Source of the DNA: Streptomyces sp. NBC_01429
GTDB taxonomy: Bacteria > Actinomycetota > Actinomycetes > Streptomycetales > Streptomycetaceae
Reading direction: 5' to 3'
DNA: 64,000 nt
Assembly: GCF_036231945.1 (NCBI RefSeq)
Contig: NZ_CP109599.1
Location: 3,752,501 to 3,816,500, forward strand
Position numbers and translations under genes: made by a program. Below are positions 24,373 to 31,707 of the stretch, in pieces. How positions within the stretch are numbered: position 1 is the stretch's first letter; every line of letters begins with the position of its first letter. Below the pieces are notes generated by a model that was not told where the DNA came from, ran no database searches, and worked only from the letters and a program-made list of their open reading frames with translations.

Positions 24373-25026
24373 ATGACCGACCACACGACGACCAACGCCG
24401 CCACCACTGCCTCGACCGCCGCGACCTCGGCCCGCACCACCACCGGGCGCCGCCGGGCACGGCTGCTGGTCCCCGCCGCGCTCGCAGTCCTGGCCCTGAC
24501 CGCCACGGCCTCCGTCTCGGCCGTCGCCGCCGCGAACACCTCGCCGAAGGCCGCGCAGACGACCACGATCCAGCACACGGCCGTCGGGCAGGCGCACCAC
24601 GGAGACGCGAAGAACCCGAAGGCGATGCTCGACGCGTGGATCCGGCTCTGGAACGGCGACTCCTCCCAGGCGCCGCGCATCATCTCCCCCGACTTCCGGG
24701 TCCACGCCGCCCTCATGGACGGCAGCGACAGCGGCTCCATCCGTGGCGCCGAAGGCGTGGTGGCGTGGATCGGCCAGATCCGCGCGGCCTTCCCCGACCT
24801 GTACTTCAGTGAGGAGGTGCGCCCGCTGGTCGACGGCAAGTACGCGTCCGTCCGGTGGACGGTCACCGGCACCTACGCGGGCGGCTTCCCCGGCGCCAAG
24901 GCCGAGCCCGGGACCGTGGTGACCTTCACCGGCACCGACACCCTGCGGATGAAGGACGGCAAGTTCGTGGAGTACTGGCTCAACAGCGACACCCTGGAGC
25001 TGCTCGGCCAGCTCCAGGTGGGCTGA
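24373..25026 (+). CDS. Secreted SnoaL-like (NTF2-fold) protein
   Basis: The 217-residue product starts with a Thr/Ala-rich stretch, then RRRARLLVPAALAVLALTATASVSAVAAAN, a signal peptide with likely cleavage after an AxA site near residue 55. The mature part is a SnoaL-like/NTF2 fold: MLDAWIRLWNGDSSQAPRIISPDF, GAEGVVAWIGQIRAAFPDLYF and TGTDTLRMKDGKFVEYW. Such domains act as cyclases, isomerases or ligand carriers. GAGGA lies before ATG 24373. A secreted SnoaL-like protein is less common than a cytosolic one. It may be co-transcribed with the dehydrogenase 110 bases upstream. Confidence 0.8.
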   Translation: MTDHTTTNAATTASTAATSARTTTGRRRARLLVPAALAVLALTATASVSAVAAANTSPKAAQTTTIQHTAVGQAHHGDAKNPKAMLDAWIRLWNGDSSQAPRIISPDFRVHAALMDGSDSGSIRGAEGVVAWIGQIRAAFPDLYFSEEVRPLVDGKYASVRWTVTGTYAGGFPGAKAEPGTVVTFTGTDTLRMKDGKFVEYWLNSDTLELLGQLQVG

Positions 25027-25079
25027 CCGGCACACCAGCGGCGGGGCACGTTCTTCAGCGGGTCACGTTCCCCAGCGGG

Positions 25080-25916
25080 TCACGTTGCCTCCCGCGCGGC
25101 GGGCTCATCGGTCCGGAAGACCTCGCCGTTCGCCGGGACACCGATGTCGCGCCAGCGGAAGGGGATGCCGTGCGCCACGTCCAGGTCGGGGTGGTCCATC
25201 AGCTGGAAGTGGAGATGGGGTTCGGAGGAGTTGCCCGAGTTCCCGCAGCGGGCCAGGACCTGCCCCTCCCGCACCCGGTCCCCCGCCCGCACCTGGAGGG
25301 AGCCGCGCTGGAGGTGGGCGTACATCGCGTACGTACCGCCGCCGAGGTCGAGTACGAGATGGTTGCCGACGATGAAACCGGCCCCGCCCATCTCGCGTGC
25401 GGCACTCTCCAGGAGGAGCAGATAGGCCACGGCGGGAAGGGAGTTGCGGCTGAGGTGGTCGCGCCGGCGGTCGGTCGCGTGGACGACGGTGGCGTCGGCC
25501 ACGGCGAGGAGCGGTTCGCCGAAGGCGGGGAAGTCCTCGTTGCGGCGGGCGACCGGCCACAGCCGGGAGAAGTGCGGGCGGGCGCCGGGGGCCGGTTCGG
25601 CGACGATGTCGATGGCGTACGTCTGGCCGTAGCCGTGGGTGCCGTGGCTGGGCACCTTGTCCGCCGGGCTGTTGAGCACCGACCAGCGCCCGGCCACCGG
25701 CACGGCCACCTCCACCGCCGGAGGCGGATTCGCCCGCGCGGCCCGGCTCCTGCGGCCCAGGCCGCCCTGGCCGAGGCTCAGGGCGAGCAGAACGCCCAGG
25801 GGAGCGAGGACCACCCACCAGGCGATCGGCAGACCGGCCAACCGCCCGACGATCAGAGCGGCGTAGACCACCAAGGTCAGCCGGAGAGCCACCATCATCA
25901 GTTTGCGAACGGACAT
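25080..25916 (-). CDS. M23-family (LytM) metallopeptidase-like membrane protein
   Basis: The 278-residue protein has two N-terminal membrane helices (residues about 5-50) and a C-terminal M23 domain. Zinc-ligand and active-site motifs are present: GFIVGNHLVLDLGGG, YAMYAHLQRGSLQVRAGDRVREGQVLARCGNSGNSSEPHLHFQL, including the final HLH. Such enzymes cut peptidoglycan cross-bridges. ATG 25916 follows GGGGGAAGG. It is divergent from the ArsR gene. The membrane anchor suggests it acts at the outer face of the membrane. Confidence 0.85.
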   Translation of the reverse strand: MSVRKLMMVALRLTLVVYAALIVGRLAGLPIAWWVVLAPLGVLLALSLGQGGLGRRSRAARANPPPAVEVAVPVAGRWSVLNSPADKVPSHGTHGYGQTYAIDIVAEPAPGARPHFSRLWPVARRNEDFPAFGEPLLAVADATVVHATDRRRDHLSRNSLPAVAYLLLLESAAREMGGAGFIVGNHLVLDLGGGTYAMYAHLQRGSLQVRAGDRVREGQVLARCGNSGNSSEPHLHFQLMDHPDLDVAHGIPFRWRDIGVPANGEVFRTDEPAAREAT

Positions 25917-26034
25917 CGTCGCTGCCTTCCCCCGTTGTCGTGACGAACGTGCCGCGCTGAGCATCACCGGCAACGGTACGACTGGGCCGGCGCCCGCCGA
26001 CGGCGAACCGGCTCGGGACGTGCCGCCCCCCGAC

Positions 26035-26064
26035 TTGATAGGCAAGCGTACACTTGCCTATGCT
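26035..26064 (+). promoter_or_regulatory. Promoter and operator of the ArsR-type gene
   Basis: TTGATA (26035-26040) and TATGCT (26059-26064) are 18 bases apart. A perfect 9-base inverted repeat ATAGGCAAG / CTTGCCTAT with a 6-base spacer (26038-26061) fills the space between them. Transcription should begin at about 26071, the GTG start itself. Confidence 0.7.
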
Positions 26065-26070
26065 GTGGTG

Positions 26071-26373
26071 GTGGCCGACGACCTTTTCAAAGCCCTGGCC
26101 GACCCGACCCGCCGCACCATCCTCGACGAGCTGGCGGAGAAGTCAGGACAGACACTGTTCGAGATCTGCTCGCGGCTGAGCATGAAGCATCAGCTCGGCA
26201 TGTCACGCCAGGCGGTCTCCCAGCATCTCGCCGTGCTGGAGGCCGCCGGGCTCGTCGAGACCAGGCGGGAGGGGCGCTACAAGTTCCACGACCTGAACAC
26301 CGCCCCACTGCGGCAGATAGCCGAGCGATGGCCCGCGCCCCACACATCCGAACCGGAGGAGAGGACCCCATGA
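26071..26373 (+). CDS. ArsR-family regulator (leaderless)
   Basis: A 100-residue winged helix protein: DDLFKALADPTRRTILDELAEKSGQTLFEICSRLSMKHQLGMSRQAVSQHLAVLEAAGLVETRREGRYKFH. This is the ArsR/SmtB fold of the type without obvious metal-binding Cys. GTG 26071 is favoured because it coincides with the predicted transcription start, 6 bases past the -10 box, with no ribosome site upstream; GTG codons at 26065 and 26068 are alternatives. It overlaps the VOC gene by four bases and probably represses this two-gene operon by binding the inverted repeat in its own promoter. Confidence 0.88.
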   Translation: MADDLFKALADPTRRTILDELAEKSGQTLFEICSRLSMKHQLGMSRQAVSQHLAVLEAAGLVETRREGRYKFHDLNTAPLRQIAERWPAPHTSEPEERTP

Positions 26374-26762
26374 AGATCCATCTGGTCAGTGTTTTCGTCG
26401 AGGACCAGGCGAAGGCCCTGCACTTCTACACCGAGATCCTCGGCTTCGTGAAGAAGCACGACGTCCCGCTGGGCGGGGAGGCCCGGTGGCTGACCGTCGT
26501 CTCGCCCGACGGGCCCGGCGGCACCGAACTCCTCCTGGAGCCCGCCGGCCACCCGGCCGTCAAGCCCTACCGCGACGCGCTCACCAAGGACGGCATTCCG
26601 CTCGCCCAGTTCGCCGTCGACGACGTGAACGCGGAGTACGAGCGCCTGCGCGGCCTCGGCGTCCGCTTCACCCAGGAGCCCCTGGAGATGGGCCCCGTCA
26701 CCACCGCCGTCTTCGACGACACCTGCGGCAACCTGATCCAGATCGCGACACAGCCGCAGTAG
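26370..26762 (+). CDS. VOC-family (glyoxalase/bleomycin-resistance fold) protein
   Basis: The 130-residue protein has two beta-alpha-beta-beta-beta units: MKIHLVSVFVEDQAKALHFYTEILGFVKKHDVPLG and YERLRGLGVRFTQEPLEMGPVTTAVFDDTCGNLIQIA, with His4 and Glu-type metal ligands possible. It overlaps arsR by ATGA. VOC proteins next to ArsR regulators often act on small toxic compounds. The substrate is unknown. Confidence 0.9.
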   Translation: MKIHLVSVFVEDQAKALHFYTEILGFVKKHDVPLGGEARWLTVVSPDGPGGTELLLEPAGHPAVKPYRDALTKDGIPLAQFAVDDVNAEYERLRGLGVRFTQEPLEMGPVTTAVFDDTCGNLIQIATQPQ

Positions 26763-26764
26763 CC

Positions 26765-26788
26765 GGTGGGGGCGCACCCGCCCCCACC
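26765..26788. terminator. Bidirectional terminator
   Basis: A perfect 10-bp stem (GGTGGGGGCG arm) with loop CACC lies between the convergent VOC gene and the MerR remnant. Confidence 0.8.
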
Positions 26789-26797
26789 CCCGCGCGG

Positions 26798-27454
26798 TCA
26801 GGCCCGCGTCACTGGCTCCTGGAGCTCCGTCACCCACTGGTCGCGGTCGTCCGGGCACTCCAGGTACAGCTCCCGCGCATGCCCGGTGGAGCGGTAGCCG
26901 TTGGCCTCGATCCACCGGGCCAGGGCCTGGAGGCTCGACATGATCTCGTCCACCGACCCCCGGTGCACGATGGTGGCGGCGTTCTCGATCTCCGGCAGGT
27001 CCACGACCGCGAAGTCGAGGCCGGCCCGGGGTTCCGCCGCGATCGTCATCCCCGCGTGCACGATGGCCGTGTCCTCCGCGTCCGGTGAGACCTCGTAGTA
27101 CGCGACCCCCGGGCCCGTCGCGGCGACGCCCGCGGCCGAGAGCCTCCGGTCCAACTCGTCGTACAGCGGCCCGATCACCGGCCCGATCCCCTCCGGCGCG
27201 AAGGGCATCGCGGTGCCCGTCAGCTCCGCCACCCGTACCGGCGCAATGCGCTTGACCACCACGTCGCTGGAAGACATGAGTCCCTCACTCTCGATCGTCC
27301 GGAGCCTCGCCTCGACCTGCGCCAGCCGCACGGCATCCGCCGCCATCGCCGCCGCGAGATCCGTCCGCCGCAGCCTCGGCATCCCGCGCAGCTCCCCGGA
27401 ACCCACCCGCTCGTCCAGGATGCTCCGCACCTGCTGAAGGCTGAAGCCGAGCAC
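26798..27454 (-). pseudogene. MerR-family regulator lacking its DNA-binding N-terminus
   Basis: The 218-residue frame begins at LGFSLQQVRSILDERVGSGELR, which in complete MerR proteins is the third helix after the DNA-binding wing, near residue 55-60. The dimerisation helix (AAAMAADAVRLAQVEARLRTIE) and a GyrI/BmrR-like ligand domain (VVVKRIAPVRVAELTGTAMPFA..) are intact. The missing part is not found upstream, because an HxlR gene ends 19 bases before. No ribosome site precedes GTG 27454; a 14-base palindrome (27456-27469) sits there. It is either a pseudogene or an effector-binding domain translated by coupling. Confidence 0.7.
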
Positions 27455-27473
27455 GGCTGCCGCGGCAGCACAC

Positions 27474-27863
27474 TCACTCCTGAGCCGGCTCGCCCTGCGG
27501 GCCGTACGCCGCCCTGCTGGCCTGGATCTGCCCGTTGTGTTCGATGGCCCAGCTCGCGAGGGCCAGTGCGGGCGGGATGAGGCTCTGCCCCATGGGCGTC
27601 AGCTCGTACTCGACGCGCGGCGGGACCTCCGCGTAGGCGGTACGGGAGACGAGCCCGTCCCGTTGCAGATTGCGCAACGTCAGCGTCAGCATCCGCTGTG
27701 AGATACCGGGGACGTGCCGGTGCAGCTCGGTGAAGCGCATGCGGCCCTCTTCGAGCGTGGCCACGATCAGCAGCGTCCACTTGTCGCAGATCCGGTCCAG
27801 CACCGCGCGGATCGTCCGGCCGCCGTCTCCCCGGATCATGCAGGTGCGCTCGTACTGCGACAT
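27474..27863 (-). CDS. HxlR-family regulator
   Basis: A 129-residue winged helix protein: GGRTIRAVLDRICDKWTLLIVATLEEGRMRFTELHRHVPGISQRMLTLTLRNLQRDGLVSRTAYAEVPPRVEYELTPMGQSL, the typical HxlR layout with Cys28-like residue before DKW. Such proteins often sense redox or aldehydes. ATG 27863 follows AAGGAG. It is divergent from a DoxX-like gene, its probable target, a common arrangement. Confidence 0.92.
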   Translation of the reverse strand: MSQYERTCMIRGDGGRTIRAVLDRICDKWTLLIVATLEEGRMRFTELHRHVPGISQRMLTLTLRNLQRDGLVSRTAYAEVPPRVEYELTPMGQSLIPPALALASWAIEHNGQIQASRAAYGPQGEPAQE

Positions 27864-27970
27864 GACAGCTCCTTGTGCCTTGCTCACATCCGTGTGCCTT
27901 TTGTAGGCGTTCCGATAGTGACTCATGATGTGGCCACTTACATTTCGTAACCGAGACGGAGGGGTCTTTC

Positions 27971-28336
27971 ATGCATGTCGCGTACTGGATCGTCGCCTCG
28001 CTCCTCGCCCTGTTCTACGTCTACGCGGGAGGCAAGAAGCTCGTCCAGAGCCAGGAGCAGCTCCAGCCCATGATGGGCTGGGTGGATCGCGTGCCCATGC
28101 CACAGGTCAGGCTCATCGGTGGCCTGGAGGTGCTCGGCGCGCTCGGCCTCCTCCTCCCGCCCCTCACCGGGATCGCGGTCGGGCTCGCCATCGCGGCGGC
28201 CATCGGCCTGGCCCTGGTGCAGATCGGCGGTACGGTCCTGCACCTGTCCCGGGGCGAGGCGGGGGTGATCGGGCTGAACATCGGTCTTCTCGTGGCCGCC
28301 GTGGCGGCGGCGTGGCTGGCCACCGCCTGGCTCTGA
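27971..28336 (+). CDS. DoxX-like membrane protein
   Basis: The 121-residue product has four membrane segments: YWIVASLLALFYVYAGGKKL, VRLIGGLEVLGALGLLLPP, VGLAIAAAIGLALVQIGG and IGLNIGLLVAAVAAAWLATAW. This is the DoxX/DUF4267-like fold. GGAGGGG precedes ATG 27971. It is divergent from the HxlR gene and probably under its control. Confidence 0.88.
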   Translation: MHVAYWIVASLLALFYVYAGGKKLVQSQEQLQPMMGWVDRVPMPQVRLIGGLEVLGALGLLLPPLTGIAVGLAIAAAIGLALVQIGGTVLHLSRGEAGVIGLNIGLLVAAVAAAWLATAWL

Positions 28337-28430
28337 CCGCGTTGGCTCCCCCCGGTCGCCGACGCTTCAGCCCGTCAGGCCGCGCGGTCAGTCCCGGGGC
28401 GCACGCGAGCGTCTTGACCGGTCACGAGCG

Positions 28431-28613
28431 CTACGGGTTGACGCCGAAGCCGTCCCGGAAGGCGCGCCACGCGGCGGGGGTGAGGCGGAGGACCGGGCCG
28501 CCGGTCCGGTTCTTGGAATCGCGGACAGCGACGGTGCCGGGTATGTTCCGGGCGACCTCGACGCAGTCGCTGGTACCTGTGCTGTAGCTGGACTTGTTGA
28601 ACTGGAACGACAT
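28431..28613 (-). CDS. DUF397 protein
   Basis: A 60-residue protein: FQFNKSSYSTGTSDCVEVARNIPGTVAVRDSKN..GPVLRLTPAAWRAFRDGF, the complete DUF397 pattern. DUF397 proteins bind or control XRE/DUF5753 regulators. The ATG overlaps the stop of the XRE gene by one base, so they are co-translated. Confidence 0.93.
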   Translation of the reverse strand: MSFQFNKSSYSTGTSDCVEVARNIPGTVAVRDSKNRTGGPVLRLTPAAWRAFRDGFGVNP

Positions 28614-29500
28614 CACTCGCTCAATCCCTTGCTGACGCTGTCGATGAAATGGACTGAGTCGTAGGGCGAGAGACTCGACCCGGCAACCCGGGCGAAGAGA
28701 GCCGCGTAGTCGGCGCCTTCCGCCGCGTCCTCGTACCAGATGCTAGACCGCGCAGTGTCCTGGTGCACCACGTCCACCGCACCATCCTCTCCAAAAGAGA
28801 GGATGCTGAACGGACCACCTACGCAAGGGTGCGCGCCCGCCCGGAAGGGCAGCACCTGAATCTGCACATTGGGGAGTTGCGCCAGCTCACACAGATGGTT
28901 GAGCTGGCGGCTCATCACTTTTGGCCCACCCATGAGTTGCCGCAGCGCTGCCTCCCAGATCACAGCATGGATCTGCAACGGTTCGTCGCTGTGCAGCCGG
29001 GCCTGACGCTTCAAGCGCGTTGCGACGACGTCCTCGATCCGGTCCATGTCATCCCAGGACAGGTCGGCAACTCCCATGGCTCTGACGTATTCGGGTGTCT
29101 GGAACAGGCCCGGGATGAGGGCCATTTGCCACTGTCTGATACTGAGCGCGGCGTCCTCGGTAGCAATGAATTCGACCTGTGTGGCAAGGGTTTGGGTGCC
29201 GTCCCACCACCCCTTCACTTTGCGCCGCTCCCGGTCTTTCCTTGCCAACTCCAGCAGATGACCGGCAGTTTCGGCGTCCGCGTCGTACAGCTCGCACAAC
29301 GCCTTGATGTCCGGGTCCCGCATGGGCACCGAACCGCTCTCCATCTTGACGACCTTCGTCTGAGTCGCGCTCAGAGCATCGGAAGCCTCCTGCTGCTTCT
29401 TGCCCGCCGCGACGCGCAGCTTGTACAGCTCTCCGCCCAACTTGCGGCCCAGCACGGTGGAAACTCGGCTTCCGCCCGTCCATCCAGGGGCTGCCCTCAT
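28613..29500 (-). CDS. XRE-family regulator with DUF5753 domain (WhiJ-like)
   Basis: The 295-residue protein has a helix-turn-helix (LGGELYKLRVAAGKKQQEASDALSATQTKVVKMESGSV) and a DUF5753 domain (ALIPGLFQTPEYVRAMGV, LPNVQIQVLPFRAGAHPC). ATG 29500 follows a strong GAGGAGG. Together with DUF397 downstream and an ATPase gene divergently upstream it makes the classic Streptomyces three-gene unit resembling the whiJ locus, which affects aerial growth. A perfect palindrome at 29570-29587 lies in the divergent region. Confidence 0.92.
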   Translation of the reverse strand: MRAAPGWTGGSRVSTVLGRKLGGELYKLRVAAGKKQQEASDALSATQTKVVKMESGSVPMRDPDIKALCELYDADAETAGHLLELARKDRERRKVKGWWDGTQTLATQVEFIATEDAALSIRQWQMALIPGLFQTPEYVRAMGVADLSWDDMDRIEDVVATRLKRQARLHSDEPLQIHAVIWEAALRQLMGGPKVMSRQLNHLCELAQLPNVQIQVLPFRAGAHPCVGGPFSILSFGEDGAVDVVHQDTARSSIWYEDAAEGADYAALFARVAGSSLSPYDSVHFIDSVSKGLSE

Positions 29501-29569
29501 GTCACCCTCCTCTTCGCCTCGCTCACAGTGTGTCAGCGCCTCGGCCGACATGAGGCGCCATCACCCTTA

Positions 29570-29587
29570 CGGGGAATAAATTCCCCG
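29570..29587. promoter_or_regulatory. Palindrome CGGGGAATaaATTCCCCG
   Basis: Perfect 8-base arms around AA, an AT-rich island in GC-rich DNA, 70 bases from the XRE gene start and 6 bases from the proposed TTG of the ATPase. It is the best candidate for the XRE protein operator. Confidence 0.55.
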
Positions 29588-29592
29588 AATCC

Positions 29593-30312
29593 TTGAGTTT
29601 CGAGCATATCGACGGCTACGTTCAGTACGCAACCGCTCGCACAGCGGCGCCACTTGGTGGAAGTGCACCGTCCTGCCCTGCGCCCAGCGCAGTCGTACGC
29701 ACGGCATCGCCACCGCCACGCGCACCCCGTACGGGCAAGGCCACTACCGGCACCGGTTCCCAACCGCCGTCCCGACCGACCGCCGTTCCCCGACCGCACA
29801 CGGAGGTGCGCGTCCATGACCTCAGCCCGGCAAACCCCCTCCCCCCCCAGCCGCAGGAACCGCCCCTGCGCGAGGACCGGTTCAACTACACGCCCGTCAG
29901 CGGCAGCGTGTCGCTGGCGCGGCACCGGACGGCGCGGCTCATCGCCGAGTGGGGGCATCCCGAACTCGCCTGGACCACCGCGCTCGTCGTCAGCGAACTC
30001 GGCACCAACGCCCTGCTGCACGGATGCCTGCGCGACCGGCTCTTCCAGGTCGCGATCGTGCTGCGGCCGGCCCTCTTCCGTATCGAGGTCAGCGATCCGC
30101 GCGGCGAGCGGTGGCCGACCCTGCGGGCCGCCGAGGACGCGGAGTGTTTCGGCCGGGGGCTGCCCCTGGTCGTGGAGGTCACCGACCGGTGGGGCGCCGA
30201 GCCACGGAGCATCGGGAAGACCGTCTACGCGGAGATCGACCTCCACCCCCGTCCGCAGCCCCAGCAACATCCGGAGCCCAAGCCCAAGCCCACCACCCGT
30301 CCCCCACGTTGA
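29593..30312 (+). CDS. RsbW-like anti-sigma/HATPase protein, start region uncertain
   Basis: The C-terminal 145 residues form a histidine-kinase-type ATPase of the anti-sigma group: SVSLARHRTARLIAEWGHPELAWTTALVVSELGTNALLHGC (N-box), IEVSDPRGERWPTLRAAEDAECFGRGLPLVVEVTDRWGAE (G-box). The tail is Pro/Lys-rich. The start is unclear. TTG 29593 has no ribosome site and the first 90 residues are low complexity. An ATG at 29816 has an ideal GGAGG but is in another frame, and a run of eight C (29841-29848) separates it from the ATPase; one extra C would join them. Confidence 0.75.
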   Translation: MSFEHIDGYVQYATARTAAPLGGSAPSCPAPSAVVRTASPPPRAPRTGKATTGTGSQPPSRPTAVPRPHTEVRVHDLSPANPLPPQPQEPPLREDRFNYTPVSGSVSLARHRTARLIAEWGHPELAWTTALVVSELGTNALLHGCLRDRLFQVAIVLRPALFRIEVSDPRGERWPTLRAAEDAECFGRGLPLVVEVTDRWGAEPRSIGKTVYAEIDLHPRPQPQQHPEPKPKPTTRPPR

Positions 30313-30320
30313 CCGGCATC

Positions 30321-30578
30321 GTGGTCGACGAGAGGTTCTGGGGCATCGTCGCGCTCAGCATCAGCTTCACCGCCCTCGTGACCGGCATCCTCTACGCCGC
30401 CAACTGGCGCTCCGGACACCGGAGAGAGGAGGAGTCCGCCGCCCCGCTGCCGCCGCTACCCGTGGCGCCGGAGGTCACGTACTCCTATACCTGCCACTGC
30501 CACCGCAACCCCGTCCACGTCACCGTCCCGGCCCACCGGATTCCCCGTATATGCGGACGCGGAAAGTGGCTGCCCTGA
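30321..30578 (+). CDS. Small membrane protein with Cys/His-rich tail
   Basis: An 85-residue product from GTG 30321, or a few residues longer from TTG 30309 overlapping the ATPase stop. It has one membrane helix (FWGIVALSISFTALVTGILYA), an acidic linker and a C-terminal segment YTCHCHRNPVHVTVPAHRIPRICGRGKW with three Cys. It is not recognised. Its last 123 bases overlap the tail of the convergent GlxA-like gene. I think it is real but cannot prove it. Confidence 0.4.
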   Translation: MVDERFWGIVALSISFTALVTGILYAANWRSGHRREEESAAPLPPLPVAPEVTYSYTCHCHRNPVHVTVPAHRIPRICGRGKWLP

Positions 30579-31637
30579 CGTCGCCGCCGTCACAGTCGCC
30601 GCCGTCACAGTCGCCGTCGCCGGGCCCGAGGCACGGAACGTGCGCCGGTACGCGGACGGGGCGACCCCCGCCTCCGCCGCCAGGTGCCGTCGCAGCGAGG
30701 TGGCGGTGGCGAAGCCGACCTCGTGGGCGACCCGTTCCACCGGCAGGTCGCTGGACTCCAGCAGGTGCCGCGCCCGCCGCAGCCGCTGCTGGGTCAGCCA
30801 GCGGCCGGGGCTCAGACCGGTCTCCTCGCCGAAGCGCCGGGCGAAAGTACGGGTGCTCATCGCCGCGTGCGCGGCCAACTCGTCCAGCGAAAGCGGCAGT
30901 TCCAGCCGCCGCAACGCCCAGTCGCGGGTCGGGCCGGTGCCGGTGCCGCTCGTCGGTGGCACCGGCCGTTCGATGTACTGCGCCTGCCCGCCGTCCCGGT
31001 ACGGCGGCACGACGCAGCGGCGGGCGACCTGATTGGCCACCTCGCTGCCGTGGTCCCGGCGCACCAGGTGCAGGCAGACGTCGACACCGCTCGCCCCGCC
31101 CGCGGACGTCAGCACGTCGCCGTGGTCGACGAAGAGCACGTCGGCGTCGAGGTCGACCCGGGGGAACAGTTCCTGGAAGTAGTCGGTGAGCGCCCAGTGC
31201 GTGGTGGCCCGGCGCCCGTCCAGGAGACCGGCGGCGGCCAGCAGAAAGGCGCCGGTGCAGATGGACACCAGACGGGTGCCGGGGCGGACCCGCGCCAGAG
31301 CGGCGAGGACCCGCGGGTCCGGGGCGGCGGCCGAGGCCCGGGAGATCCCGTACGGCGGAATGACCACGGTGTCCGCCTCGGCCAGCACCTCGGGACCGTG
31401 CCCGGGGGTGACGATCAGGTCCGAGTCGGTACGCACGGGCTGCCCGTCCACGCTCGCGGACAGCACCTCGTAGCGGCCGTCCGCGGACCCCAGGACCCGG
31501 TTGGGGATGCCGAGTTCGAAGGCATAGACGCCGTCGAGGGCGAGGACGACGACCTTGTGGGCGCCGGGCCGCGGGGCCGGGCACAGCAGGTGGTCGTCCG
31601 GTTCGGCCGCGCGGCGGGTGACAGGGTCAACGGGCAT
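30456..31637 (-). CDS. GlxA-family (DJ-1/AraC) transcriptional regulator
   Basis: The 393-residue protein joins a DJ-1/PfpI-like domain (VVVLALDGVYAFELGIPNRVLG, VSICTGAFLLAAAGLLDGRRATTHW with the nucleophile-elbow Cys) to a C-terminal AraC double helix-turn-helix (AAHAAMSTRTFARRFGEETGLSPGRWLTQQRLRRARHLLESSDLPVERVAHEVGFATATSLRRHLAAEAGVAPSAYRRTF). About 55 residues follow the normal end and are low complexity; they overlap the small membrane-protein gene on the other strand, so the tail may be a late read-through of a mutated stop. It is divergent from an oxidoreductase gene, its probable target. Confidence 0.9.
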   Translation of the reverse strand: MPVDPVTRRAAEPDDHLLCPAPRPGAHKVVVLALDGVYAFELGIPNRVLGSADGRYEVLSASVDGQPVRTDSDLIVTPGHGPEVLAEADTVVIPPYGISRASAAAPDPRVLAALARVRPGTRLVSICTGAFLLAAAGLLDGRRATTHWALTDYFQELFPRVDLDADVLFVDHGDVLTSAGGASGVDVCLHLVRRDHGSEVANQVARRCVVPPYRDGGQAQYIERPVPPTSGTGTGPTRDWALRRLELPLSLDELAAHAAMSTRTFARRFGEETGLSPGRWLTQQRLRRARHLLESSDLPVERVAHEVGFATATSLRRHLAAEAGVAPSAYRRTFRASGPATATVTAATVTAATSGQPLSASAYTGNPVGRDGDVDGVAVAVAGIGVRDLRRHG

Positions 31638-31672
31638 GGCAAGAATGTATCGGAGGATGACCTTCTTGCCAT
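31636..31672. promoter_or_regulatory. Inverted repeat in the glxA-oxidoreductase promoter
   Basis: Perfect 10-base arms ATGGCAAGAA and TTCTTGCCAT are 17 bases apart, the left one covering the GlxA-like start codon. The two-half-site layout suits an AraC-type protein. Confidence 0.6.
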
Positions 31673-31707
31673 AGCTCCGGACGGGACCGTACGACCAGGA
31701 TCAAGGC

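Noticed and set aside
29654..31189. 511-codon plus-strand open frame
   Set aside because: Only its first few codons after ATG 29816 look genuine (see the C-run finding); the rest is antisense or off-frame of the ATPase and GlxA-like genes.
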